Part shown: positions 51,287 through 59,969 of the stretch, piece by piece | How positions within the stretch are numbered: the stretch's first letter is position 1 | Layout: every line of letters starts with the position of its first letter | NCBI GenBank assembly: GCA_017516315.1 | Contig: JAFXDE010000046.1 | Location: 1 to 64,000, forward strand | Length of the DNA stretch: 64,000 nucleotides | Direction: 5' to 3' | Source: Clostridia bacterium | Lineage (GTDB): Bacteria > Bacillota > Clostridia > Oscillospirales > Acutalibacteraceae | Translations under genes and position numbers: made by a program | Notes under the pieces: model-generated | The model's database searches: none | What the model saw: only the letters and a program-made list of their open reading frames with translations | Told to the model about the DNA's origin: nothing

Positions 51287-52438
51287 TTATCCGTTAATCT
51301 CTTTTGCTAAAGCCTTAATCTGCTCTATGTTTTCATTTTTTACTGCCGAATAAATCGAAACGGTAGTATCGGTAAAGGTAATATCCTTACTACTTTCGAA
51401 CATTTTTTTCATTGTCTTAGCGGCAACAGGCATCCAGCTTCCGTTTTCCATAAGACCTATCCTTCTGTTTCTGTAACCTCTTTCCGTAAGCTCCTGGATA
51501 AAAGTACGCATAAACGGGAAAATTTCGCCGTTGTATGTGGTGGTAGCGAGAATAATCCTGCCGTAGCGGAATGCATCCTCTACAGCCTCAGCCATATCGT
51601 CACGCGCAAGGTCTGTAACAGCTACCTTAGGACAGCCTGCAGTCTTAAGCTCTTCAGCAAGAATTTCAACTGCCTTTTTAGTATTTCCGTAAACAGATGT
51701 GTAGAAAATACCGACACCCTCAGTTTCCACACCGTAGGATGACCAGGTATTGTAAAGGTCAAGATAATAGCCGAGATTTTCTTTGAGAACGGGACCGTGT
51801 AAGGGACAGATTATTTTTATCTCAAGACCTGCAGCTTTTTTAAGTACATTCTGAACCTGAGCACCGAATTTACCTACGATACCGAAATAGTATCTTCTTG
51901 CCTCGCATGCCCAGTCCTCCTCAGCATCAAGCGCGCCGAATTTACCGAAGCCGTCAGCAGAAAAGAGCACCTTATCATAGGAATCATAGGTCATAATAAC
52001 CTCAGGCCAATGAACCATAGGAGCTGCGATAAAGCTAAGCGTATGATTACCGAGAGAGAGGGTATCACCTTCCTTGACTACGATTCTCTTTTCGGAAAAA
52101 TCTGTCTCAAAATAGTTATACATCATTTTGAACCCTTTATCAGAAGAAACAATCACAGCATCGGGATAAGCACCGGAAAAATTAAATATGTTAGCCGAAT
52201 GATCAGGCTCCATGTGCTGAACGATAAGATAGTCAGGCTTTCTGTCTCCTAACACAGCCTTAATGTTATTAAGCCACTCGTCACCGAAGCCTTTATCCAC
52301 AGTATCAAGTACAGCTATTTTTTCATCAATAATGACATAAGAATTATATGCCATACCCTCGGGAACAACAAACTGACCTTCGAACAAATCAATGCTTCGG
52401 TCATTTACACCTACATACTTAATATCCTTTGTAACCAT
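51287..52438 (-). CDS. fprA: A-type flavodiiron protein FprA
   Basis: A 383-residue flavodiiron protein that reduces oxygen or nitric oxide to harmless products, guarding anaerobes. The N-terminal metallo-lactamase-like domain (about 1-250) has QHMEPDHSANI near 80-90 with the diiron ligands, the site near MVHWPEVI, and CPLHGPVL near 222-229. The C-terminal flavodoxin domain has TSVYGNTKKAV near 255-265 for FMN. It sits between two ZIP genes. Confidence 0.94.
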   Translation of the reverse strand: MVTKDIKYVGVNDRSIDLFEGQFVVPEGMAYNSYVIIDEKIAVLDTVDKGFGDEWLNNIKAVLGDRKPDYLIVQHMEPDHSANIFNFSGAYPDAVIVSSDKGFKMMYNYFETDFSEKRIVVKEGDTLSLGNHTLSFIAAPMVHWPEVIMTYDSYDKVLFSADGFGKFGALDAEEDWACEARRYYFGIVGKFGAQVQNVLKKAAGLEIKIICPLHGPVLKENLGYYLDLYNTWSSYGVETEGVGIFYTSVYGNTKKAVEILAEELKTAGCPKVAVTDLARDDMAEAVEDAFRYGRIILATTTYNGEIFPFMRTFIQELTERGYRNRRIGLMENGSWMPVAAKTMKKMFESSKDITFTDTTVSIYSAVKNENIEQIKALAKEING

Positions 52439-52466
52439 TTTTTAACTCCTTTATATTGAAATATTT

Positions 52467-53225
52467 TTAACCTAATAATACATCGAAAGCGAGCATCAGA
52501 CAGAAGCCTGCAAGAAGAGAAAAGGTCGCTCCGCTTTCGTTTCCGTGAGCATGTGTCTCGGGAATCATTTCATCACTTATTACGTATATCATAGTTCCGC
52601 CGGCGAAGGCAAGAGCAAAAGGCAGAACCGCATTTGATAAGCTGACCGCAAAATAACCGAGAAGAGTACCGACAACCTCAATAACACCCGTCATTGCCGC
52701 CGCGATAAAGGTTCTTCCGTGACTCATTCCTGCCGCCAGCATCGGTGCGATTATTACCATACCCTCGGGAATGTTCTGTAAGGCAATACCCGCAGCAATC
52801 ATAATAGCATCATTGACATTACCCGTTCCGAAGCCGACACCTGCTGCAATTCCCTCCGGAAGATTATGAATGGCGATAGCAATAACGAACAGTAGTATTT
52901 TATTAAGCTGCTTCTGATTTTCGGGATGACTTTCTGCATCGACACCCGTAAGACGGTGAAGATGAGGAACAAGCTTATCAATAAGATTAATAGCTATAGC
53001 TCCGCAGAAAACACCTGCTACAGTAACCGGAAGCTTAAATTTACCTCCGTACTCAAGAGAAGGAACTATAAGTCCGATGACCGCCGCAGACAGCATAACT
53101 CCCGCTGCGAAGGAGAGAACGATATCACTGAATTTATGGCTCATTTTCTTAAAAATAAAGCCGAGCACAGCACCGATGACGGTAGCACCGCCGACACCGA
53201 GCGCAGTAAGCATAACCATCTGCAT
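52467..53225 (-). CDS. ZIP-family metal transporter, copy 2
   Basis: A 252-residue ZIP transporter with about eight hydrophobic segments. The metal site helices are IAIHNLPEGIAAGVGFG near 116-132 and LQNIPEGMVI near 147-156. It is followed 28 bp later by fprA on the same strand. It is clearly a paralogue of the copy at 50444-51208, with different ends. The metal specificity is not visible; zinc or iron are both possible. Confidence 0.9.
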   Translation of the reverse strand: MQMVMLTALGVGGATVIGAVLGFIFKKMSHKFSDIVLSFAAGVMLSAAVIGLIVPSLEYGGKFKLPVTVAGVFCGAIAINLIDKLVPHLHRLTGVDAESHPENQKQLNKILLFVIAIAIHNLPEGIAAGVGFGTGNVNDAIMIAAGIALQNIPEGMVIIAPMLAAGMSHGRTFIAAAMTGVIEVVGTLLGYFAVSLSNAVLPFALAFAGGTMIYVISDEMIPETHAHGNESGATFSLLAGFCLMLAFDVLLG

Positions 53226-53293
53226 ATAATCACCCTTTCAGATTATGATTTTAACACATTTATTAAAAAATAAAAATACAAATAAGTAACTTT

Positions 53294-54040
53294 TTAAAAA
53301 ATGTTTTCTTTAATGGGAATTATTCCTCCGAAATCCGTCAAAGGAAAAGCGAAAGAAACTGTTTTCATCTTTCTGTCAGCTATGAACTGTTTTATTCTCT
53401 CGTAATCCCTATGCTGAGTAATATCTCCGAAGAAAATAATTTCATCCTTCGAAATTTTACCGCTTGCGCCTCCGATAAAGCCGTAATCGTGGCCCTTAAG
53501 GTAAACATCTCCCTTTCTGATTAAAAGGCAGTCAATGCCGTTTTCTGACGAATTACGCGCTATGGACTCATCATCGGTTATAATCGACCTTTCATCAACG
53601 ACAATAACCGAGCATTTACAGTAGCCTTGATTTGTGTGTATCAATTTGAATCCCGCAAGCTCGGCTTCAACTGATTTGTCGAAAATCTTACTGTTGCCGA
53701 TAAGCCTGTCCCCTATTACCGTATGATTTAAAATACAGTCACCGGGATAAGCACCACCGACCCGACCGTATGTTTCAGTGACATCCAATCCTGCCGCTGA
53801 AAGCTCTGATATAAGTCTTTTCTGACTCTTATCTACAATAATGCGACCCTTACCGAGATAAAAAGCAGAAAGGTCAGCGTGTCTAGAAACAGCTTCATCA
53901 GAAGAATTATTTTTTTCGGTATAATAAATCTCTGTACCTTTTCCCTTAAAAAAGTCAATCAGTTCTTCATTCAGTCCTCCGCAAATCAAGGCTGAAACTC
54001 TGCCTCGAGGAAGATTCGGCTCCTTTATAAAAGTACTCAT
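53294..54040 (-). CDS. DUF6873-like protein, GME-type fold
   Basis: A 248-residue protein I place with low-to-moderate confidence in DUF6873, a set with a guanidino-modifying-enzyme-like fold. Visible pieces are NLPRGRVSALICGGLNEELI near 9-28, SRHADLSAFYLG near 52-63, YPGDCILNHTVIGDRL near 99-114 and HTNQGYCKCSVIVVDE near 136-151. Arginine-deiminase-type catalysis is not shown. It overlaps radA by 4 bp and closes the cwlD-radA unit. Confidence 0.65.
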   Translation of the reverse strand: MSTFIKEPNLPRGRVSALICGGLNEELIDFFKGKGTEIYYTEKNNSSDEAVSRHADLSAFYLGKGRIIVDKSQKRLISELSAAGLDVTETYGRVGGAYPGDCILNHTVIGDRLIGNSKIFDKSVEAELAGFKLIHTNQGYCKCSVIVVDERSIITDDESIARNSSENGIDCLLIRKGDVYLKGHDYGFIGGASGKISKDEIIFFGDITQHRDYERIKQFIADRKMKTVSFAFPLTDFGGIIPIKENIF

Positions 54041-55413
54041 AAAATTATAGCCTCAAATGCCTGTCTTATATTTCTGACACCGACAATTTCAATTTCCTTT
54101 TTAAGAGAGGAAGATATATTTTTTAAATTAGCATAAGGAACGATACATTTACTGAAACCTAATCTTGCCGCTTCCTTTATTCTTTGCTCACAGTGAGAAA
54201 CACCTCTAATTTCTCCGGCAAGACCTACTTCACCGAAAGCAAGAACATCGTCGCGGAGTGCATAATCCTTAAGAGATGAAACCAAAGCCATAACTATAGT
54301 AAGGTCAAGAGCAGGCTCGTCCAGCTTCATTCCTCCGACAATGTTTATATATGCATCCATATTTCCGAAAAAGTATCCGCCTCGCTTTTCAAGCACAGCT
54401 ATAAGCATAGCCAGACGGTTAAAATCGAAGCCGTTAGATATTCTTCTCGGATTTCCGAAGCCTGTCGCAGTAACCAATCCCTGAATTTCAGCCAAAAGCG
54501 GTCTGGTACCCTCCATAACACAGGCGACACAAGAGCCGGGAGTGTTCTTCGGTCTGCCGGAAATAAGCATCTCCGAGGGATTCTCTACCTCCTTTAGACC
54601 GGAATCGGACATTTCGAAAACACCTATTTCATTGGTAGAGCCGAAACGGTTTTTTACAGCACGCAGAATTCTGAAGGAAAGATTTCTTTCACCCTCGAAA
54701 TATAATACAGCATCCACTATATGCTCAAGAACCTTAGGACCTGCAATATTGCCATCCTTATTTACATGACCGACTATAATTACCGGAATTCCGAGAGTTT
54801 TAGCCGTTCTCATCAGCAGATTAGAGGATTCTCTTACCTGTGTGACACAGCCCGGAGAAGAATTAAGCTCCGTGAAATTCATAGTTTGTATAGAGTCAAC
54901 TATAACCAGGTCGGGACTTGTGGCATTTATATGCTCGCATACAGCCTGAACATCAGTTTCACAGAGAATAAACAGATTATCAGTTTTTACCTTAAGTCGG
55001 TCAGCACGAAGCTTAATCTGACTATAGGATTCCTCACCCGAAACATAGAGAATTTTTAGCTTTTTACCGAGCTGCTGACAAATCTGAAGAAGAATAGTAG
55101 ATTTACCTATGCCCGGGTCACCGCTTAAAAGCACAAGAGAGCCCTTTACTATTCCACCGCCGAGAACTCGGTCAAGCTCACCCATACCTGTCTTGTAACG
55201 AAGCTCATTATCGTGTTCGATCTGTGTCAGCTGATAAGAGGTCACGCTTTTAGGCTTAAAGCGGTCAGAAGCCTTTGATTTGGAAGCTTCGGTTTGTCTT
55301 ACCTCTTCCTCAAAGCTCGCCCATTCACCGCATTCAGGGCATTTTCCGAGCCATTTAGCGGTCTCGTAGCCACAGCTGCTGCATACATAAATGCTTTTCG
55401 TCTTCATTGCCAT
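54037..55413 (-). CDS. radA: DNA repair protein RadA (Sms)
   Basis: A 458-residue RecA-like helicase for recombination intermediates. The N-terminal zinc finger CSSC...CPEC (about 11-28) is followed by Walker A SGDPGIGKS near 98-106, the RadA motif KNRFGSTNEIGVF near 255-267 and a C-terminal Lon-like domain. The ATG at 55413 has GAAGGAG upstream. The start lies 59 bp inside the end of cwlD, so the two genes overlap substantially, which is real because the zinc finger begins right after the start. Confidence 0.95.
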   Translation of the reverse strand: MAMKTKSIYVCSSCGYETAKWLGKCPECGEWASFEEEVRQTEASKSKASDRFKPKSVTSYQLTQIEHDNELRYKTGMGELDRVLGGGIVKGSLVLLSGDPGIGKSTILLQICQQLGKKLKILYVSGEESYSQIKLRADRLKVKTDNLFILCETDVQAVCEHINATSPDLVIVDSIQTMNFTELNSSPGCVTQVRESSNLLMRTAKTLGIPVIIVGHVNKDGNIAGPKVLEHIVDAVLYFEGERNLSFRILRAVKNRFGSTNEIGVFEMSDSGLKEVENPSEMLISGRPKNTPGSCVACVMEGTRPLLAEIQGLVTATGFGNPRRISNGFDFNRLAMLIAVLEKRGGYFFGNMDAYINIVGGMKLDEPALDLTIVMALVSSLKDYALRDDVLAFGEVGLAGEIRGVSHCEQRIKEAARLGFSKCIVPYANLKNISSSLKKEIEIVGVRNIRQAFEAIIL

Positions 55414-56164
55414 AATTTATTTCTCCTTCGGGTTTGCTTTCCAAATATTTTATCAGGCCGCTGACTATAGCTTCAGCCATTTTCTTTTGATAATCTTCAT
55501 CCTTGAGCAGTTCACTTTCTTTTTCGTTGGACATAAAGCCGCACTCAACCATTACGGACGGCACCTTCGCGTGATAAAGAAGATATATGTCAGTGCCGCT
55601 TTCTTTTATCTGCCGCGTGTTATCAGTCTGAAGCTCTGATACAACAGCCTTCTGTATCTCGTCAGCAAGATATTCACTTTCAGGATTATTCTTCGAATAA
55701 AAAACCTGTGTTCCGCTGTATTTACTTTCCTTAAAATAATTCTGATGTATCGAAAGTAAAATGCAGTCTCCGTTTTCCTCTACGATTTTCATTCGGTTAT
55801 GAATATCCGAAACCTTCTTTTCGCGCTGTGTAGAGGATGATTCATCATATATCATATAATCTCCTTCGCGGGTAAGAACTGTAGTAAAGCCCCGACCGAG
55901 AAGAAGCTCATTGATTTTCAGAGAAATTTCAAGATTAATCTTTTTTTCGAGTGTACCGTCTGAGGACTGAGTTCCACCGTCCTCGCCTCCGTGTCCCGCA
56001 TCAATAACTATTACAGGCAAGGCCTCAGCTTTAGCGGAAACCGACGAATCAGAAAGTACACCGATGAAATTAAGCATTACGGTCAGAGAACCAAAAAGCA
56101 GAACCGTAACTGCAACGCTTAAAGCGTTTTTCATTCTGAAAGAAAAATATAAACCCTTTTTCAT
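55355..56164 (-). CDS. cwlD: N-acetylmuramoyl-L-alanine amidase CwlD
   Basis: A 269-residue amidase that helps make muramic lactam in the spore cortex. A signal anchor (about 13-35) precedes the Amidase_3 domain: IDAGHGGEDGG near 53-63 (zinc His), the Glu ligand in KKINLEISLK near 70-80, LLSIHQNYF near 136-144, and the catalytic Glu in MVECGFMSNEKE near 210-221. The last 20 residues overlap the radA start region. It has a promoter at 56216-56244. Confidence 0.92.
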   Translation of the reverse strand: MKKGLYFSFRMKNALSVAVTVLLFGSLTVMLNFIGVLSDSSVSAKAEALPVIVIDAGHGGEDGGTQSSDGTLEKKINLEISLKINELLLGRGFTTVLTREGDYMIYDESSSTQREKKVSDIHNRMKIVEENGDCILLSIHQNYFKESKYSGTQVFYSKNNPESEYLADEIQKAVVSELQTDNTRQIKESGTDIYLLYHAKVPSVMVECGFMSNEKESELLKDEDYQKKMAEAIVSGLIKYLESKPEGEINYGNEDEKHLCMQQLWLRDR

Positions 56165-56215
56165 AATATCACCCAGTAAATTCTATGGTGATTTTTCGGT
56201 TTATATAACAGATAT

Positions 56216-56244
56216 ATTTTACAATAAAAAGGTTAAATAATCAA
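56216..56244 (-). promoter_or_regulatory. Promoter for cwlD-radA
   Basis: On the minus strand TTGATT (56244-56239), 17 bases, TAAAAT (56221-56216), about 50 bp before the cwlD ATG. ATCACC and GGTGAT repeats between the promoter and the gene (56168-56192) could be a weak operator. Confidence 0.55.
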
Positions 56245-56253
56245 TACAGAAAG

Positions 56254-56282
56254 ATAAAAAAAGAGGCTGAAACCAGCCTCTT
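56254..56282 (-). terminator. Strong terminator ending the T-box/ilvE operon
   Basis: AAGAGGCTG (56261-56269), loop AAAC, CAGCCTCTT (56274-56282); on the minus strand a run of seven T bases follows. It closes the seven-gene unit that starts at the T-box. Confidence 0.92.
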
Positions 56283-56288
56283 AATTCA

Positions 56289-57356
56289 TTATTTGACTTC
56301 AACTCTCCAGCCGTAGGGATCTTCTCTTTTACCCCACTGAATACCTGTAAGCTCGTCATAAAGTTTTTGTGTAAGCTCGCCGATACCGCCGTTACCGATA
56401 GTCATTACATCATCTACATAACGAAGCTTGCCAACAGGAGAAACAACAGCCGCTGTTCCTGTACCCCAAACCTCTTCAAGAGTACCGTCCTTAGCTGCAG
56501 CAACGATTTCGTCTACAGAAATCTTTCTTTCCTCTACCTCATAACCCCATGCCTTGCAGACATTGATGATGGAATTACGTGTAATACCGGGAAGAATACT
56601 GCCGTTAAGAGCAGGAGTAATAACCTTACCGTTGATTTTGAACATAATGTTCATAGCGCCTACCTCTTCGATGTACTTTCTTTCTACACCGTCGAGCCAG
56701 AGAACCTGTGAATAACCGCTGTCGTGCGCTTTAACCTGTGCAATAAGGGAAGCAGCGTAGTTACCGCCCGTCTTTGCAAAGCCCATACCGCCCTTTACAG
56801 CACGTACATATTCATCCTCAATCCAGATACCTACGGGAGCAAGACCGCTTTCATAGTAAGCACCTGAGGGTGAAAGCACGATGATGAAAAGGTATGTCTT
56901 TGAGGGAGCAACACCGAGGAATTCATCAGTCGCAATTACAAAAGGACGGATATAAAGAGATGTACCTTCATCTGAGGGTACCCAATCTCTGTCGATGTCA
57001 ACTACTGCCTTTACAGCGTCAACGAAAACATCCTCGGGAATTTCGGGAATGCAAAGTCTTTCGTTAGAAGCATTTGCTCTCTTAGCATTCATATCAGGAC
57101 GGAAAAGATAAATCTTATCATCCTCACCGCGATAAGCCTTGAGGCCCTCGAACATTTCCTGTCCGTAGTGGAAAACCATAGCACTGGGAGCAAGAGAAAT
57201 ATTACCGTAAGGCTCTATTCTGGCATCGTGCCAGCCCTTGCCTTCCGTGTAGTTCATTATGAACATGTGGTCTGTAAAAATGTGGCCGAAGCCAAGCTTC
57301 TCACCCTTAGCAGGTTTAGCCTTAGGTGAAGCAGTTCTGGTAATTTTGATTTCCAT
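56289..57356 (-). CDS. ilvE: Branched-chain amino acid aminotransferase
   Basis: A 355-residue class IV PLP aminotransferase interconverting branched-chain 2-oxoacids and Ile, Leu or Val. It keeps YNSY-type core elements such as MFEGLKAYRGED near 69-80, YIRPFVIATDEFLG near 139-152, and the PLP lysine in VKGGMGFAKTGGNYAAS near 191-207. I chose the ATG at 57356 with AGAGGTG upstream rather than GTG at 57365. It is the last gene of the T-box operon, 16 bp after the oxidoreductase gamma subunit, so it would handle the oxoacid that enzyme makes or uses. Confidence 0.95.
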   Translation of the reverse strand: MEIKITRTASPKAKPAKGEKLGFGHIFTDHMFIMNYTEGKGWHDARIEPYGNISLAPSAMVFHYGQEMFEGLKAYRGEDDKIYLFRPDMNAKRANASNERLCIPEIPEDVFVDAVKAVVDIDRDWVPSDEGTSLYIRPFVIATDEFLGVAPSKTYLFIIVLSPSGAYYESGLAPVGIWIEDEYVRAVKGGMGFAKTGGNYAASLIAQVKAHDSGYSQVLWLDGVERKYIEEVGAMNIMFKINGKVITPALNGSILPGITRNSIINVCKAWGYEVEERKISVDEIVAAAKDGTLEEVWGTGTAAVVSPVGKLRYVDDVMTIGNGGIGELTQKLYDELTGIQWGKREDPYGWRVEVK

Positions 57357-57372
57357 TTTATACACCTCTTAA

Positions 57373-57906
57373 TTAATAATCATAGCCTGTTTTAAGCGCC
57401 TTAAGGTTAATTTCCGTAAGACTTGCCTTTTTGGGAGGAACCACCTTTTTAAGAACACTGTCAGTTCCGTCAAAGGAGAATATATCACTTTCCTTGATAA
57501 GCTTACCCATAAGAATCATATTAGCAAGAGTTGAGAACCCTTCATCATTTGCCATCTTCGTAGCAGGAACAGAGAAAACCGTAACATCGTCTCTTTCGGG
57601 TGTTTCGCCGATAAGAGTAGAGTCGATAATAATGATACCGCCCGAAACTACATCGTTTTCGTACTTTTTAAGTGAAGGAAGGTTCATAGCTACGAGACAG
57701 TCAGGAGCAGTAACGATAGGAGAACCGATAGGCTCATCGCTCACGATTACGCTGCAATTAGCTGTACCGCCGCGCATTTCGGGACCGTATGAAGGAAGCC
57801 AGGAAACCTGCTTGCCGTCTAAAAGTCCCTTATATGCGAGAAATTTACCTGCGAAAAGAACACCCTGACCGCCAAAACCGGCAATTAAAATCTGTGTTGT
57901 ACTCAT
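57373..57906 (-). CDS. 2-oxoacid:ferredoxin oxidoreductase, gamma subunit
   Basis: A 177-residue subunit of the 2-oxoacid oxidoreductase family. It opens with [18 protein letters not shown] and keeps [20 protein letters not shown] near 38-57, both typical of the gamma domain that helps bind CoA. AAGGAGG lies before the ATG. It follows the beta subunit by 12 bp. Within a VorB-type complex it belongs to the enzyme converting branched-chain 2-oxoacids and acyl-CoAs. Confidence 0.92.
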   Translation of the reverse strand: MSTTQILIAGFGGQGVLFAGKFLAYKGLLDGKQVSWLPSYGPEMRGGTANCSVIVSDEPIGSPIVTAPDCLVAMNLPSLKKYENDVVSGGIIIIDSTLIGETPERDDVTVFSVPATKMANDEGFSTLANMILMGKLIKESDIFSFDGTDSVLKKVVPPKKASLTEINLKALKTGYDY

Positions 57907-57918
57907 TGTGTCCCCTCC

Positions 57919-58674
57919 TTATTCAGCCTTATTTTCAGCATCTCTGTCTTTATAAACACCTAAGGGATAATAAGGAATCATCTTTTCCTCTACCCATTCA
58001 AGTGCCTTCTCGGGTGTCATACCCCAGTTTGTCGGGCAGGTAGAAACAACCTCGATAAGAGAGAAGCCTTTTTTGTCTATCTGATTCTGGAAGGCCTTTT
58101 TAATAGCCTTCTTTGCATTTCTTACATTCTTAACATTGTTAACTGCTACTCTTTCGATATAGCCTGCACCGTCAAGCTGTGAAAGCATTTCACAAACCTT
58201 TACAGGGAAGCCGCAATGATTTGTATCTCTTCCGTAGGGAGAGGTCTGAGTAACCTGTCCGGGAAGTGATGTGGGAGCCATCTGGCCGCCTGTCATACCG
58301 TAAATAGCGTTGTTAACAAAGATGATAGTAATATTTTCATTTCTTGCGGCTGCGTGAACGGTTTCAGCCATACCGATAGAAGCAAGGTCACCGTCACCCT
58401 GATATGTAAACACGATGTGATTATCGGGATCTGAACGCTTAATACCTGTAGCGACTGCGGGAGCTCTGCCGTGTGCTGCTTCGACCATATCGCAGGTGAA
58501 ATAATTATAAGCGAGAACAGAACAGCCTACGGGTGCAACACCGATAGTCTGACCCTCTATACCTAATTCGTCGATAGTTTCGGCTACAAGACGGTGAATA
58601 ATACCGTGTGTACAGCCGGGGCAATAATGAAGAGGAACATCAGCAAGTGATTTGGGTTTATCAAATACTACCAT
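57919..58674 (-). CDS. 2-oxoacid:ferredoxin oxidoreductase, beta (TPP-binding) subunit
   Basis: A 251-residue subunit that carries thiamine diphosphate and the catalytic chemistry. CPGCTHG near 18-24 and the TPP motif GDGDLASIGMAETVHAA near 94-110, ending in a VNNAIYGMTGGQ stretch near 120-131, are all present. Its ATG overlaps the vorB stop by one base (TAATG). The separate-subunit arrangement (alpha, beta, gamma, ferredoxin) is the archaeal and clostridial VOR/KOR type. Confidence 0.93.
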   Translation of the reverse strand: MVVFDKPKSLADVPLHYCPGCTHGIIHRLVAETIDELGIEGQTIGVAPVGCSVLAYNYFTCDMVEAAHGRAPAVATGIKRSDPDNHIVFTYQGDGDLASIGMAETVHAAARNENITIIFVNNAIYGMTGGQMAPTSLPGQVTQTSPYGRDTNHCGFPVKVCEMLSQLDGAGYIERVAVNNVKNVRNAKKAIKKAFQNQIDKKGFSLIEVVSTCPTNWGMTPEKALEWVEEKMIPYYPLGVYKDRDAENKAE

Positions 58675-59738
58675 TATTTTGTACCTCCTTTGGAATGTGA
58701 TTTAATAGATTCGAGCACCAATTCGGGTGAAGGAATCATACCGCCTACTCTGTTGCAGAGATAAACAGGCTTTTTGCACTCTGAAGCGAGTCTGATATCT
58801 TCGATCATCTGACCCATAGAAAGCTCTACAGAGATAAAGCAGTCAACCTTATCGGCTGCTTTTCTGAAAGCAGCATTTGGGAAGGGCCAAAGAGTAATAG
58901 GACGGATAAGACCAACCTTGATACCTTCTTTTCTGGCGGCATTTATGGCGTTTTTAGCTACTCTTGCCGCAATACCGAAGGCAGCTACACAAATTTCGGC
59001 ATCATCCATCATATATTCTTCGAACATAACCTCGTTTTCTTCTACAGTCTTATATCTGTCATATCTTTCGAAGTTAAGTCTTTCCAGCTCTTCGGGAACA
59101 AGAGAAAGGGAATTGATAATATTCTTCTTTCTTTCACACTTAGTACCTGTAACAGCCCAGGATTTATCGTATTCATTGATTTCGGGCTCTTCGAGAGAAA
59201 CAGGCTCCATCATCTGACCCATAGTACCGTCAGCGAGAATCATGGAAGTCATTCTGTATTTCTCGGCAAGGTCAAAGCCCTTGATAGTAAGGTCAGCCAT
59301 TTCCTGTACTGAAGAAGGAGCGAGAACGATCATTTTAAAGTCACCGTGTCCGCCGCCCTTTGTAGCCTGAAAATAGTCAGACTGTGAAGGCTGGATACCG
59401 CCGAGGCCGGGGCCTCCGCGCTGAACATTTACTACAAGTGCAGGAAGGTCACTGCCTGCGATGTAGGAAAGACCTTCAGCCTTAAGGGAAATTCCGGGGC
59501 TTGAGGAAGAGGTCATAACTCTTTTACCTGTACCGGCGACACCGTAAACCATATTGATAGCGGCAACTTCGCTTTCAGCCTGAAGGAAGCAGCCTCCGAT
59601 TTTAGGCATCTTCTTTGCCATATAAGCGGCGATTTCCGTCTGAGGAGTAATAGGATAACCGAAGTAATGACGGCAGCCGGCTAAAATAGCGGCTTCAGCA
59701 ATAGCCTCGTTACCTTTCATAAGAACTTTTTCAGCCAT
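58674..59738 (-). CDS. vorB: VorB-type 2-oxoacid:ferredoxin oxidoreductase alpha subunit (3-methyl-2-oxobutanoate dehydrogenase)
   Basis: A 354-residue alpha subunit that closely resembles the family called VorB. It begins MAEKVLMKGNEAIAEAAIL and keeps FGYPITPQTEIAAYMAKK near 26-43, MTSSSSPGISLKAEGLSY near 75-92, and GGPGLGGIQPSQSDYFQAT near 108-126. The ATG at 59738 has GAGGTG upstream; GTG at 59747 is less good. VorB enzymes act on branched-chain 2-oxoacids; 2-oxoglutarate activity is an alternative, but ilvE next door supports branched substrates. Confidence 0.92.
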   Translation of the reverse strand: MAEKVLMKGNEAIAEAAILAGCRHYFGYPITPQTEIAAYMAKKMPKIGGCFLQAESEVAAINMVYGVAGTGKRVMTSSSSPGISLKAEGLSYIAGSDLPALVVNVQRGGPGLGGIQPSQSDYFQATKGGGHGDFKMIVLAPSSVQEMADLTIKGFDLAEKYRMTSMILADGTMGQMMEPVSLEEPEINEYDKSWAVTGTKCERKKNIINSLSLVPEELERLNFERYDRYKTVEENEVMFEEYMMDDAEICVAAFGIAARVAKNAINAARKEGIKVGLIRPITLWPFPNAAFRKAADKVDCFISVELSMGQMIEDIRLASECKKPVYLCNRVGGMIPSPELVLESIKSHSKGGTK

Positions 59739-59748
59739 TTTCAGCACC

Positions 59749-59955
59749 TCACTTTTCTACCTTGATAATGCAGTCGGGACACATAGTTGCACAGAAGGCA
59801 CAGCCTATGCACTTGGATTCATCTGTCATCTCTGCAGGTGAATGACCCTTTGCATTGATTTTGTCTTTAGCGATAACAAGAATTTTTTTCGGACACGCAA
59901 CTACGCATAAGCCGCAGCCCTTACACATATCAGTATTAAACGTAACTTTAGGCAC
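59749..59955 (-). CDS. 4Fe-4S ferredoxin subunit of the oxidoreductase
   Basis: A 68-residue ferredoxin with two 4Fe-4S motifs, CKGCGLCVVACPKK (about 12-25) and CIGCAFCATMCPD (about 51-63). The start codon is GTG with GGAGG 7 bases upstream. It lies immediately before vorB (10 bp), as in other four-subunit oxidoreductases, and would pass electrons between the enzyme and external ferredoxin. Confidence 0.93.
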   Translation of the reverse strand: MPKVTFNTDMCKGCGLCVVACPKKILVIAKDKINAKGHSPAEMTDESKCIGCAFCATMCPDCIIKVEK

Positions 59956-59969
59956 AATAATACCTCCAT

